Positions 6,198-13,985 of a stretch of 33,762 bases of DNA are shown here, piece by piece. The DNA is from an uncultured Bacteroides sp. (GTDB taxonomy: Bacteria; Bacteroidota; Bacteroidia; Bacteroidales; Bacteroidaceae). The notes beneath the pieces were generated by a model. The model saw only the letters and a program-made list of their open reading frames with translations, was not told where the DNA came from and did no database searches. The stretch is from the NCBI GenBank assembly GCA_949288585.1, contig CASEKR010000020.1, positions 1-33,762 of the forward strand, given 5' to 3'. The number at the start of each line of letters is the position of its first letter. The stretch's first letter is position 1. Position numbers and translations under genes: made by a program.

Positions 6198-7508
6198 TCA
6201 ACGCTGGCTTTCAATCAGGCGGAGCACCTCGTCGAAGATGTCGTTCAAAGTGTTGCAAGCCGTGATGGCGGCGCGGTTCACCTCGACATACGGGCCGGAG
6301 GAAGAGCAAGTCACCACGAACGGTTCGCGCATCTCGCCAATGGCATCGTAAGCCGCCGTGATAGCTGCCCGCACACGGGCATCCAGGTCGGCATCCAGCG
6401 AAGCGACATAGGCGCTGAGCGAGTGGTCAACGGGACGGATGAGGGTCTCGCCGCTGTTGTAATCCTTGGAAGTTTGGATTCCCAAGTAAGCATTTTCGAT
6501 GGAGATGATGTTCCCCTTGAAGTCGTTGATGGAGTTAAGGCTGTAAGGCGACTCAATGTAATAGGGGTTGTATTCGAAGTCGTCGCCCGTCCCCATGCCG
6601 GTGGGGTTGCCGATTTTCACGTTACCCACCTCGTTGGCAATGTTCTGGATGCCGTCGGTCACTACGGCCTGGATAGCGTCCAGGTAGTTCACGATGTCGC
6701 TTCCACCGCCTTCGGCCGGATTCTTCATCTCGTCGGCATAACACAAGCCATTGGCCAGGTCGGTCAGCACGCTTTTAATGGAGGAGTTGTTCGCTGCGAA
6801 GGCAGCCACGCTGCGCACCTGGTCCAGCACATCCTGCTTGGCCGAGCTGATGTTGGATTCGCCAGCCCAGGCTGCTTCCAGGAAGATACAATGATTGCGC
6901 AAGTCGCCTGCCACGCCGGCCATATAACTGAGTTCTTCGGCCGTATAGTCCGTGGCATGGGGCACGGAAACCTGCGACATATCTGTTCCTTCAATGGCGA
7001 AAAGCATGTATTCCAGCGCATGGAATCCCAACAAGCCATAGTCTTTGGAAGAAATGTACACACCCTCTGCATCCATCTTCGCCATTTCAGAGGCGTTGGC
7101 CAAGAGGTCGTCCAGCAGTCCCTGGTCTAAGGGCCAGGAGTCAATGTGCGGGTCTACGTTATAATCCCCGGCCGGGCCATACAGCCAAGCCTCGCTGCGT
7201 TCCCAATACTCGCGAGCCTGCTTCCAGGCTTCGCCGGCAGCCTCAACCTGTGCGGTCGTGACATTTCCCACGCCTGCGTTGTACATAGCCAGGCAGACCG
7301 TGTGCAACTCGATGGAGGCATCCGCCAGTTGTTGGTAAGTAGGAATCACCGTGCGGTCCACGTAGTCATTTACCACCAGCCGGAGGGCGGCTTCGCGCTC
7401 GTCGCGCAGGTTTGTACCAGGGCCTTCATCGTCACTGCAAGATGCTGCGCCTACTACCAGCAGGGCGGCAGCGACCGCGTAAAGCGGCAAATTCAGATAC
7501 TTTTTCAT
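6198..7508 (-). CDS. Imelysin-family (M75/EfeO-like) lipoprotein
   Basis: The 436-residue protein has a lipobox AASC with Cys 24, and the imelysin signature GxHxxE at G161-H163-E166 (GFHALEYMLF). Imelysins are related to the iron-binding EfeO C-terminal domain, and several are iron-regulated; the old protease assignment is not well supported. The protein is probably anchored in the outer membrane facing the periplasm or the surface. It lies between a porin gene (41 bases upstream) and a di-haem lipoprotein gene (48 bases downstream). The grouping suggests the porin admits a metal or complex, imelysin binds it, and the haem protein alters redox state. The flow is inference. Confidence 0.85.
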   Translation of the reverse strand: MKKYLNLPLYAVAAALLVVGAASCSDDEGPGTNLRDEREAALRLVVNDYVDRTVIPTYQQLADASIELHTVCLAMYNAGVGNVTTAQVEAAGEAWKQAREYWERSEAWLYGPAGDYNVDPHIDSWPLDQGLLDDLLANASEMAKMDAEGVYISSKDYGLLGFHALEYMLFAIEGTDMSQVSVPHATDYTAEELSYMAGVAGDLRNHCIFLEAAWAGESNISSAKQDVLDQVRSVAAFAANNSSIKSVLTDLANGLCYADEMKNPAEGGGSDIVNYLDAIQAVVTDGIQNIANEVGNVKIGNPTGMGTGDDFEYNPYYIESPYSLNSINDFKGNIISIENAYLGIQTSKDYNSGETLIRPVDHSLSAYVASLDADLDARVRAAITAAYDAIGEMREPFVVTCSSSGPYVEVNRAAITACNTLNDIFDEVLRLIESQR

Positions 7509-7549
7509 GTTCGTTGTTGTATGATGATTGGATGATTGTTATTCGGACG

Positions 7550-8866
7550 TCACATGTTGAAGAAGCCCGCATAGGCCACGCCGAACGACAGCGCTGGCTC
7601 GTTGTTGTAGCGGCTCTTCAGCAGTCCTACGGAGTATTCGCCTTTCAACACGATGTCCTTGATGGGGTAATAGTTCACGCCAACGGCCACGCGGTGGCGT
7701 CCGCAGTATTGGAAATCGAGCACGGAACTCTCCGTGTCGTACATGGAGTCGTAGTAATCATAGCGGCCGAAGAGGTAGAGCTTCTGGTCTTTCTGGCGCA
7801 TCTTGTTAATCTGCGAGAAGAGGTCGTAGCCCACTTCAATGCCTGCGGCCAGGGCGGCCGAAGCCACCGACTGCTTGGGACTGGGCGAGGCGTCAGTGCC
7901 GTCCATGTTGTAGGCTGTGATGACGTCGGAATCGGACAGGTGGCCGTAGTCGAAGTTTCCCCGGGCAATCCAGTTCCAACGGTCGAAGTGGAAATCGAAA
8001 GCGCCTATCAGCACCGTGCCCTTCACTTTGTCGTAGCTGCTGGAGGGTGTTTTCAGCGTGTTGTGGAAAGAGTTCCCGGCATAACCGCTCACGGAGAGGC
8101 GCAGTCCCTTCACCGAATAGTTGTCTATGCGGAAAGCCCCTGCCATCGAATTGGCAATCTTGAATTCGTAGGGCGAGGCCGAACCGTCATGTATCCAACC
8201 TTGGCGTCCGAAGCGTTCCGAGTCGAGACCGGCAATGAGCAAGGCTTCGTAGCGCCAGTCGCCGGCACGTCCCCACAGGCTGACACCCGTCTCGTGCCAC
8301 GTGCAGGGGAATATGGTGTTCTCCCCTTCGGGACGGTAGACGCCGAAGAACTCGGTGGGCAGGTGGTGGGCATTCGTGGCGCCCACGGGCACGACAATGT
8401 GACCCAGACGGATATTGAACTCGGGGCAGAAGGCTTTCTGAATCCAGAACTGTTCCAGGGCCACTTCCCCGCCGCGTTCGATTTCGCTCTCATACTCGCC
8501 GCCCTCTTCTTCTTCAATCTCGATGGCACTCTCCGTACCGCCGTGCTCGAACTCTATTTCGGTGCCGAACGACCAACCCTTGCCGAAGTCGTAGCCCAGC
8601 ATCAGTACCACGTGCGGCAAGTCGAAGCGGCTGTGCTTCCCGTCTTTATGCAACTCCGCATTAGTATAGCGCAGGTAATTGTCGCTGAAGAAATTGCGGC
8701 TGTACACCGCCTCGCCATACCCGCCGATGACCAGGCGGGACTTCTTCGGTTCTTCTTTCTCGGTCGCGGAAGGCTGTGCCCCGCCAGGCTCTTGGCGGTC
8801 GCCGGCCCGGGCCGTGCCCAGGCAAAGGAATAGCCCCAACGTAATTACTAACAGTCTTTGTTTCAT
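7550..8866 (-). CDS. Outer-membrane beta-barrel porin
   Basis: The 438-residue protein has a signal peptide (MKQRLLVITLGLFLCLGTARA) and alternating aromatic/polar strands typical of a porin (RLVIGGYGEAVYSRN, the C-terminal FGVAYAGFFNM ending). The C-terminus ends in an aromatic-rich strand, as needed for barrel insertion. A strongly acidic segment (about residues 113-130, rich in EIEEEEGG and EIERGG) may lie in a surface loop or at the mouth and could favour cations. It is the first gene of the porin, imelysin, di-haem unit and follows a consensus promoter. Substrate cannot be read from sequence; phosphate-selective porin O/P-like architecture is an alternative family label. Confidence 0.75.
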   Translation of the reverse strand: MKQRLLVITLGLFLCLGTARAGDRQEPGGAQPSATEKEEPKKSRLVIGGYGEAVYSRNFFSDNYLRYTNAELHKDGKHSRFDLPHVVLMLGYDFGKGWSFGTEIEFEHGGTESAIEIEEEEGGEYESEIERGGEVALEQFWIQKAFCPEFNIRLGHIVVPVGATNAHHLPTEFFGVYRPEGENTIFPCTWHETGVSLWGRAGDWRYEALLIAGLDSERFGRQGWIHDGSASPYEFKIANSMAGAFRIDNYSVKGLRLSVSGYAGNSFHNTLKTPSSSYDKVKGTVLIGAFDFHFDRWNWIARGNFDYGHLSDSDVITAYNMDGTDASPSPKQSVASAALAAGIEVGYDLFSQINKMRQKDQKLYLFGRYDYYDSMYDTESSVLDFQYCGRHRVAVGVNYYPIKDIVLKGEYSVGLLKSRYNNEPALSFGVAYAGFFNM

Positions 8867-8895
8867 TGTCGATTCTTTTTAACTTTTACCGGGGG

Positions 8896-8926
8896 CAAAG
8901 GTAGAGGTAGTTAAAAAGTGGGGCAA
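8896..8926 (-). promoter_or_regulatory. Promoter of the porin-imelysin-dihaem operon
   Basis: On the minus strand TTG (8926-8924), a 20-base spacer and TACCTTTG (8903-8896) match the Bacteroidetes consensus. Transcription would begin near 8888, giving a leader of about 22 bases. ATACC lies 12 bases before the TTG, as in two other promoters of this window. Confidence 0.65.
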
Positions 8927-8974
8927 TACCTAAAAAATGGTATAATCGACAAACATTCACAACAAATAGGTAGG
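8925..8974 (-). promoter_or_regulatory. Candidate regulator boxes (site R3)
   Basis: AATACCTA (plus strand, 8925-8932) overlaps the -33 region, and AATAGGTA lies at 8965-8972 inside the 13-mer ACAAATAGGTAGG. On the minus strand ATACC (8943-8939) is 12 bases from the TTG, the same as at R1 and R2. Confidence 0.4.
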
Positions 8975-8993
8975 AGAAAGGCTAAAGGCGGAG

Positions 8994-9458
8994 TTACCGC
9001 CCCCGCCACGCCAGCCAGTAATAGCCCGCGAAGGACACGCACAGCAGTGCGAAGCTGCCTTTCACGGCGGCATCAGCCCAGGGGCAGGTCATGCTCAACG
9101 TCCCGAAGAAGAACATCAGCCCCAGCACGATGTTCAGCACCCGGCCGAGGCGCAGGGCCAGCAGGTATTGGCGGACGACGTTGTGCGGCCCCACGCGGAA
9201 GGGGAAGCGGATGGAGCGCAACGGGGCATAGCCCGCCCCGAACAACGCGCAGAAAACCACTACGAACGTCAGGAAGGCGGTGAAGCAGTCTGACGGGAAT
9301 GCTTCGCCCAGGCGGCGGTATTGGATGAAGAGGTAGGCGCCGTCAGCCAGCAGGGGCAAGAGGGCTGCGGCCTCCAGCAGGCGGTCTACCTTGGCGGGAC
9401 GGAAACGGACGTGGAGGGTATCGGGGGCGGCATAAGCGCCCAGATGGATGAGTTTCAT
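8994..9458 (-). CDS. Small membrane protein of unknown function
   Basis: I do not recognise this 154-residue protein. It has a short polar N-terminus and four hydrophobic segments at about 28-48, 60-80, 107-126 and 134-150. The frame stays open upstream to 9590, but that part is the 22-bp repeat array read as protein. I therefore chose ATG at 9458 (MKLIHLGAYAAP), which follows an A-rich leader (AAAGAACCGCTT). It is the last gene of the leftward SPFH-hydrolase-ribbon-helix-helix run, separated from the latter by the array, so it may be a distinct unit. Confidence 0.6.
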   Translation of the reverse strand: MKLIHLGAYAAPDTLHVRFRPAKVDRLLEAAALLPLLADGAYLFIQYRRLGEAFPSDCFTAFLTFVVVFCALFGAGYAPLRSIRFPFRVGPHNVVRQYLLALRLGRVLNIVLGLMFFFGTLSMTCPWADAAVKGSFALLCVSFAGYYWLAWRGR

Positions 9459-9511
9459 AAGCGGTTCTTTAAGGATTTGTAATGATTTCGCACACCGAAC
9501 GGAGTAAGCAT

Positions 9512-9599
9512 GTCCCGAGTGCACTCGGGGCAAGCAAGCGCCGCACTCGGGAGAAATGAACGCCGCACTCGGGACGAGGGAACGCCGCACCCGGGAGGC
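9512..9599. repeat. Tandem array, 22-bp period, 4 units, GCCGCACTCGGGA family
   Basis: GCACTCGGG (last copy GCACCCGGG) starts at 9521, 9543, 9565 and 9587, exactly 22 bases apart. The first unit is a perfect 16-base palindrome, CCCGAGTGCACTCGGG, at 9514-9529. The array ends 54 bases before the start codon of the small membrane protein. The same unit recurs at 13898-13985 and 21136-21222. Confidence 0.85.
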
Positions 9600-9623
9600 A
9601 GCAGTGGTACACAGGAAGTTACA

Positions 9624-9863
9624 TCAGGAAGCGTTGTCCTGATTTTTCTCTTCCTGTCCGGAGGCGGCGGAAGCGGGCGGCGGCGCGGCCTTGGATGCCT
9701 TCTTCAGCCGTCCGTTCTTGCGCAGGGCCTCGGTGATAATCCACTGGAGCTGGCCGTTGATGCTGCGGAACTCGTCGGCAGCCCACTTCTCGACGGCGTC
9801 CATCGTGGCGGCGTCCACGCGCAGGACAAAGGTCTTGGTTGTCGATTCTTTCTTTGTTGCCAT
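9624..9863 (-). CDS. Arc-type ribbon-helix-helix protein
   Basis: The 79-residue protein has a short beta strand (TKTFVLRVD, about 9-17) followed by two helices (MDAVEKWAADEF and INGQLQWIITEALRKN), the ribbon-helix-helix fold that dimerises and inserts the strand in the DNA major groove. A charged, Ala/Pro-rich tail follows. Family members are transcriptional regulators or antitoxins, but no toxin-like gene is adjacent. It comes 28 bases after the hydrolase gene in the SPFH operon, a pairing I recall in Bacteroides. The start is the ATG of the last of five heptamer repeats between the two genes. Confidence 0.75.
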   Translation of the reverse strand: MATKKESTTKTFVLRVDAATMDAVEKWAADEFRSINGQLQWIITEALRKNGRLKKASKAAPPPASAASGQEEKNQDNAS

Positions 9864-9894
9864 TCACCATTAACCATTAATCATTAACCATTCA
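9860..9894 (-). repeat. Heptamer repeat, five TTAATGG-like units over a gene junction
   Basis: Read on the minus strand: TGAATGG, TTAATGA, TTAATGG, TTAATGG, TGAATGG. The first unit contains the TGA stop of the hydrolase gene and the last contains the ATG of the ribbon-helix-helix gene. Each unit carries an ATG, in rotating frames. Confidence 0.8.
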
Positions 9895-11265
9895 TAGTCG
9901 GCCGGTGCGGACGAAGCGGGCCAGGTCGTCCGCCACGTAGGCGGGGACGGGCGCGGGTTGCAGGTATTCGTCGGGCGTGGCCTTGCCGGTGCCTTCCTGC
10001 ATCAGGTGGTTCAGGCGGGGATAGGACTTGAAGAAGGCGTTGCGGTGCCGCAGCAGGCCCATGCGCCACAGGCCGAAGTCTTGCATCGTCACCTGGTAGT
10101 CGCGCTCGCCCTGCAACACCAAGAGGGGACACTCCAAGCGGGCGGCGTCCTCCACCGGCCGACAGGCCAAGGCGTCCGCCCAATACGAGCGGGGCAGGCC
10201 CAAGGGCAAGGGGATGGTGTCGCAAAAGGCGGGCGTGCCCAGTTGCTTGACGTTGGCCACCTGCCGTTTCAACTCGGCTTCCTGCCGGCGGCCTTCCGCC
10301 GAGGGGGCGAGGCTGTTCAGGTAGGGCACCTGTTCCAACAGCAGGTCTTCCAGCGAGCGGGCGGGGGCGGCCAGCAGGATGACGCCGGCCAGCGGCTTCG
10401 CGGCACGGAGGGCGATGCGCGGCGCGAGCATCCCGCCCAAGCTGTGGCCCAGCAGGTAGACGCTGCCGGGCTCAACAGCCGGCAATCCGCTCTGAGCCAA
10501 GGCGATGGCGGCCAAGGCGTCGTCCACGACCTCGGCGTCATACCCGGCTTCGCGCCCGGCCGGCACGTAATCTTCCCCGTAGACATACGTCCGCTTGTCG
10601 TAGCGCAGCGTGGCGATGCCCCGTTCGGCCAAGAGCCAGGCCAAGTCGCGGAAGGGCTTGTTGGGCCCGATGGTCTCGTCGCGGTCCATCGGGCCGGAGC
10701 CGTGCACCAACACCACGCAGGGCACCCACCCGGCATCGGCCAGGCGGGGCAGGGTGAGCGTGGCGGGCAGACGGTAGCGGCCGCACACGACCACCGTGTC
10801 AATCTCTACCATCTTCTCGGGGTCGAAAGACGCCACCGGTGCGGATGAAGGACGGGGCGCAGGCTTGACGAACAGCCCGGCGATGCGTCCCTCGGCATCG
10901 ATGGCCGCCTGGAAGCGCAAGGCGTAGCGTTGGAAGGTCATGTCGCGGAAGCAAACGTTCAGTCCTTGCGATTCGACCTGCTGCCAATCGCCTTCCGACT
11001 GCAAGGGGCCGAACTGGGCTTCGAGTTGCGCATACATCCCGCCCAAGGCTTCGGGCGTCAGGGCGGCCTGCATCTCCGGGGTCAGCAGGACGTAGAGGCT
11101 GTCTCCCTGTCCGGCAACGAAATAACGGTAGGCGCGACGGGCTTCGGCCAAGGCATCGGACGTTCTCGCCCGGACATCGTCTTCCTGCGCCTGCGCGCGG
11201 CCCGGTCCTCCCACGCACAGCAGGAAGAGCCACATCGCATATAATAATAAGGTATAAGGCTTCAT
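9892..11265 (-). CDS. Exported alpha/beta hydrolase with DUF3887-like N-terminal domain
   Basis: The 457-residue protein has a signal peptide (to about residue 27), a DUF3887-like N-terminal region (about 30-135) and an alpha/beta hydrolase domain (about 155-457). The catalytic triad is readable as S275 in GHSLGG, D389 in QGERDY and H420 in RLNHLM; HGSG at 188-191 fits the oxyanion region. It belongs to the S33-like esterase/peptidase group acting in the periplasm, and the substrate is unknown. It lies 16 bases after the SPFH gene and overlaps nothing but the heptamer repeat at its end, so it is cotranscribed with SPFH and the ribbon-helix-helix gene. Confidence 0.8.
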   Translation of the reverse strand: MKPYTLLLYAMWLFLLCVGGPGRAQAQEDDVRARTSDALAEARRAYRYFVAGQGDSLYVLLTPEMQAALTPEALGGMYAQLEAQFGPLQSEGDWQQVESQGLNVCFRDMTFQRYALRFQAAIDAEGRIAGLFVKPAPRPSSAPVASFDPEKMVEIDTVVVCGRYRLPATLTLPRLADAGWVPCVVLVHGSGPMDRDETIGPNKPFRDLAWLLAERGIATLRYDKRTYVYGEDYVPAGREAGYDAEVVDDALAAIALAQSGLPAVEPGSVYLLGHSLGGMLAPRIALRAAKPLAGVILLAAPARSLEDLLLEQVPYLNSLAPSAEGRRQEAELKRQVANVKQLGTPAFCDTIPLPLGLPRSYWADALACRPVEDAARLECPLLVLQGERDYQVTMQDFGLWRMGLLRHRNAFFKSYPRLNHLMQEGTGKATPDEYLQPAPVPAYVADDLARFVRTGRL

Positions 11266-11281
11266 CGTCGTCGTCCTCCCG

Positions 11282-12247
11282 TTAATGGTTCAGCGTCCCG
11301 GCGTTGAGCACCGGCTGGGCCGATTCGTCGGCGCAGAGCACCACGAGCAGGTTGCTCACCATCGCCGCCTTTTTGTCCTCGTCCAGTTCCACGACGTTGT
11401 CTTTCTCCAACTTCTCCAAAGCCATGTGTACCATGGAGACGGCGCCTTCCACAATCTTCTCGCGGGCGCCGATGATGGCCGACGCCTGCTGCCTCCGGAG
11501 CATGACGGCGGCAATCTCGGGCGCGTAGGCCAAGTAGTTGATGCGGGCTTCCACCACCTCAAGCCCGGCCATCACCAAGCGTTCGTTCAGCTTCTGCTCC
11601 AACTGCTCGTTAATCTCCTCGCCGCCCGAGCGGAGGGTCAACTCGCCCGCCTCGCCCTCGTTGTCGTCGTAGGCATACTGGCCGGCCACCTGGCGCAAGG
11701 CAGCGTCGCTCTGTATCTTCACGAAGTTCTCGAAGGCGTTCATCCGCCCGGCCACGGTCGCTCCGGTGCTGATGCTCACCTCCTTGCCATTGCCGGCGGG
11801 AACGGAAGCCGACGCCATCGTCTGCGAGTCGATTTCGAACATCGCCTTGTACGTGTCCTTCAGTTTCCACACCAGAACCAAACCGATGAGTATCGGGTTA
11901 CCCACCTTGTCGTTCACCTTGATAGGCTCCACGTCCAAGTTCCGGGCACGCAGCGACAGCTTCTTTTTGTCGTAGAACGGATTCACCCAATAGAATCCCG
12001 TCTCCTTAAACGTGCCCTTGTATCGGCCGAAGAACACCATGGCCCGCGCCTCGTTCGGCTCCAACTGCATGTACCCCGCTAAGAATATGAGCCAGCACAC
12101 GATGAACAAGCCGCCCAAGGAGTAGGACCACGTCTCGCCCATCCAAAAACACCCCACGATGAGGGCCGTAAACACAAGCAAATGAAGGAAAAGCATCCCG
12201 AATCCGTTCAGGCGGAAGCCTCTGAAGGTAGTCTCTTTTGTTTCCAT
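11282..12247 (-). CDS. SPFH/Band 7 domain membrane protein
   Basis: The 321-residue protein has two N-terminal membrane helices (about 17-35 and 42-60), an SPFH domain (about 65-240, with FGRYKGTFKETGFYWVNPF), then a helical, charged stretch (about 245-300). SPFH proteins form large membrane-bound oligomers that organise membrane domains or proteases. This one has no NfeD or protease partner nearby; the downstream partner is a secreted hydrolase. It heads the leftward operon. Family call is firm, job unknown. Confidence 0.85.
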   Translation of the reverse strand: METKETTFRGFRLNGFGMLFLHLLVFTALIVGCFWMGETWSYSLGGLFIVCWLIFLAGYMQLEPNEARAMVFFGRYKGTFKETGFYWVNPFYDKKKLSLRARNLDVEPIKVNDKVGNPILIGLVLVWKLKDTYKAMFEIDSQTMASASVPAGNGKEVSISTGATVAGRMNAFENFVKIQSDAALRQVAGQYAYDDNEGEAGELTLRSGGEEINEQLEQKLNERLVMAGLEVVEARINYLAYAPEIAAVMLRRQQASAIIGAREKIVEGAVSMVHMALEKLEKDNVVELDEDKKAAMVSNLLVVLCADESAQPVLNAGTLNH

Positions 12248-12282
12248 AACTATACGAGTAAAGTGATATTACAATGATAGCA

Positions 12283-12290
12283 CAAAAGTA
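12283..12290 (-). promoter_or_regulatory. Putative -7 element of the SPFH operon
   Basis: TACTTTTG on the minus strand fits TAnnTTTG and lies 36 bases before the ATG. No TTG is found at the right distance, so this promoter may need an activator or be weak. Confidence 0.4.
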
Positions 12291-12301
12291 GTAAGGAAAA
12301 A

Positions 12302-12343
12302 GAAAAACAGCTATACTTCGGAGAGACTTTTTCACCGAAGTAT
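12302..12343 (-). terminator. Intrinsic terminator after the PatB-like gene
   Basis: Perfect 9-base arms ATACTTCGG (12313-12321) and CCGAAGTAT (12335-12343) close a 13-base loop. On the minus strand a T-rich tract (TGTTTTTCTTTTT) follows. The dyad could also act as an operator of the SPFH operon just downstream. Another hairpin, GTCCGGAG/CTCCGGAC at 12404-12437, lies between this and the PatB stop and has no T run. Confidence 0.55.
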
Positions 12344-12486
12344 GCTGCATAACATAAAAAGGAACGGCGGGAAGCGGAGTTAACATGCGGCTGCACTGCT
12401 CCTGTCCGGAGACAGTATCCTTGTACTTGCTCCGGACGGCGTTGAACTTATAGCAGGCCGTCTACCAAAGGGTATCGGCGTGGAAA

Positions 12487-13656
12487 CTATCGTTGGGAAA
12501 CAGCCTCTTCCAACTGCTCCAACGCCCGGCGGAGCACCGAGCGCGGACAGCCCACGTTGAGGCGCATGAAGCCTTCCCCACCCCGACCGAACATCGCCCC
12601 GTCGTTCAACGCCAGATGCGCCTTGTCGACAAAGAGGTCCACCAGTTCGGGCTGCGCGAGGCCGAGGCGGCGGCAATCCAAGAAGATGAGGTAGGAAGCC
12701 TCCGGGCGTATCATGCCGATGGAAGGGATGCGCTCGCGCAAGAAGGCCTCCGTATAGTCGATGTTGCCCCGCAGGTAATCCAAGAGTTGCGCCAGCCATT
12801 CCTCGCCTTCGCGGTAGGCGGCGGCACACCCCACGTAGGCCAGCATGTGTCCCGCGTCAAACTCTCCCGCCTCCATGAACTGTTGGAAGCGGCGGCGGAT
12901 GTCGGGGTTCACGGCGATGGCGTAGGCGGATGCCAGCCCCGGCATGTTAAAAGCCTTGCTGGGCGCCATGAACGTCAGGCTAATCTCTGCCGCCTGGGGC
13001 GAGACGGTGGCAAACGGATGGTGGCGGTGGGGCGGGAGTGTGAGGTCGGCGTGTATTTCGTCGGAAAAGACCAGCACGCCGTGCCGATGGCAGATGTCGG
13101 CCACGCGGCGCAGTTCCTCCTCCGCCCAGACGCGCCCGCCGGGGTTGTGGGGATTGCAGAGGATGAGGACGCGGCAGCCCTCAACGTCCCGCTCCAGGCG
13201 GGCGTAGTCGATGTGGTAACGGCCGTCGCGCAACGCCAGCGGCGAGAACACCACCTCGCGTTCCAGCCGTTGCGTCACCAGGAAGAAGGGATGGTAGACG
13301 GGGTTCATCACCAGCACGCGGTCGCCCGGACGGGTGAAACACAACAGGGCGAAGGCCTGGGCGCGGACGATGCCGGGCACGAAGGTCAGCCAATCGGCCT
13401 CCACCGTCCAGCCGTGGCGGCGGCGGAGCCAGTCGCAGATGGCGGGCGCCCAGTCGGCACAGGGGCGGGTATAACCCAAGATGCCGCCTGAGAGTTGCCG
13501 TGCCAGGGCGTCCATCACGAAGGGAGGCGTGCGGAAGTCCATATCGGCCACCCAAAGGGGCAACAGGTCGTTGCGCCCCCACACATCTTTTACGCCGTCC
13601 CACTTCACCGAATCGGTGTCCCTGCGCTGTACCAGTTCGTCAAAGTCGTATGTCAT
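12487..13656 (-). CDS. PatB/MalY-family PLP C-S lyase (cystathionine beta-lyase-like)
   Basis: The 389-residue fold-type I PLP enzyme covers the whole family length. The PLP lysine is K234 in SKAFNMPG. N171 in NPHNPGG and D199 in FSDEIHAD are the other cofactor-binding positions. The N-terminus LPLWVADMDF is typical of the MalY/PatB group, which cleave cystathionine or related C-S bonds to pyruvate, ammonia and a thiol. No methionine or sulfur genes are adjacent, so the physiological substrate is open. It is transcribed alone, divergent from the HAD gene. Confidence 0.85.
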   Translation of the reverse strand: MTYDFDELVQRRDTDSVKWDGVKDVWGRNDLLPLWVADMDFRTPPFVMDALARQLSGGILGYTRPCADWAPAICDWLRRRHGWTVEADWLTFVPGIVRAQAFALLCFTRPGDRVLVMNPVYHPFFLVTQRLEREVVFSPLALRDGRYHIDYARLERDVEGCRVLILCNPHNPGGRVWAEEELRRVADICHRHGVLVFSDEIHADLTLPPHRHHPFATVSPQAAEISLTFMAPSKAFNMPGLASAYAIAVNPDIRRRFQQFMEAGEFDAGHMLAYVGCAAAYREGEEWLAQLLDYLRGNIDYTEAFLRERIPSIGMIRPEASYLIFLDCRRLGLAQPELVDLFVDKAHLALNDGAMFGRGGEGFMRLNVGCPRSVLRRALEQLEEAVSQR

Positions 13657-13781
13657 AGGGAAAAGAGTTTAAGCAACGTGTCAGATGGGGAACCCAATGA
13701 ACACAGCCACGTCCCACAAAGCATGAGACAAAGAGTATGCTTCTTCTTCATTCTGACAACTGTTTTTTTCGATATTGGCTG

Positions 13782-13819
13782 CAAAAGTACGAAATATCCC
13801 GTTATTTTCTTACTTTTGC
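13782..13819. promoter_or_regulatory. Outward-facing -7 elements, PatB-like and HAD genes
   Basis: Minus-strand TACTTTTG (13789-13782) faces the PatB-like gene and plus-strand TACTTTTG (13811-13818) faces the HAD gene. Neither has a TTG at 19-21 bases. They are 21 bases apart, so polymerase could not use both at once. The HAD mRNA leader would be near 200 bases and would contain the array. Confidence 0.45.
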
Positions 13820-13897
13820 ACACAAAATATACACCGGGCGGAAGGAAGGCCGGATGCCTCCGCACACCCCCTCTACAAGCCCTTCTGAGCCACATTG

Positions 13898-13985
13898 TCC
13901 CGAGTGCGGCGTTCATTTCTCCCGAGTGCGGACGGTGGAAGCACGGAGTGCGGCAAACGGAAACGCGGAGTGCGGCGGAGGCACC
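13898..13985. repeat. Tandem array, 22-bp period, 4 units, reverse orientation of the GCCGCACTCGGGA family
   Basis: GAGTGCGG starts at 13902, 13924, 13946 and 13968, every 22 bases. The unit is the reverse complement of the one at 9512-9599. The array ends about 48 bases before the HAD start codon. Confidence 0.85.

Noticed and set aside
9459-9590. N-terminal extension of the small membrane protein
   Set aside because: The added residues are translated repeat array, and a good ATG with an A-rich leader lies at 9458.
9619-9870. Alternative 83-codon frame over the ribbon-helix-helix gene
   Set aside because: Starts in a heptamer repeat and is Arg-rich without fold features; the neighbouring frame has a clear ribbon-helix-helix.
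12404-12437. GTCCGGAG/CTCCGGAC hairpin as the main PatB terminator
   Set aside because: No T run on either strand; the hairpin at 12313-12343 with a T-rich tail fits better.
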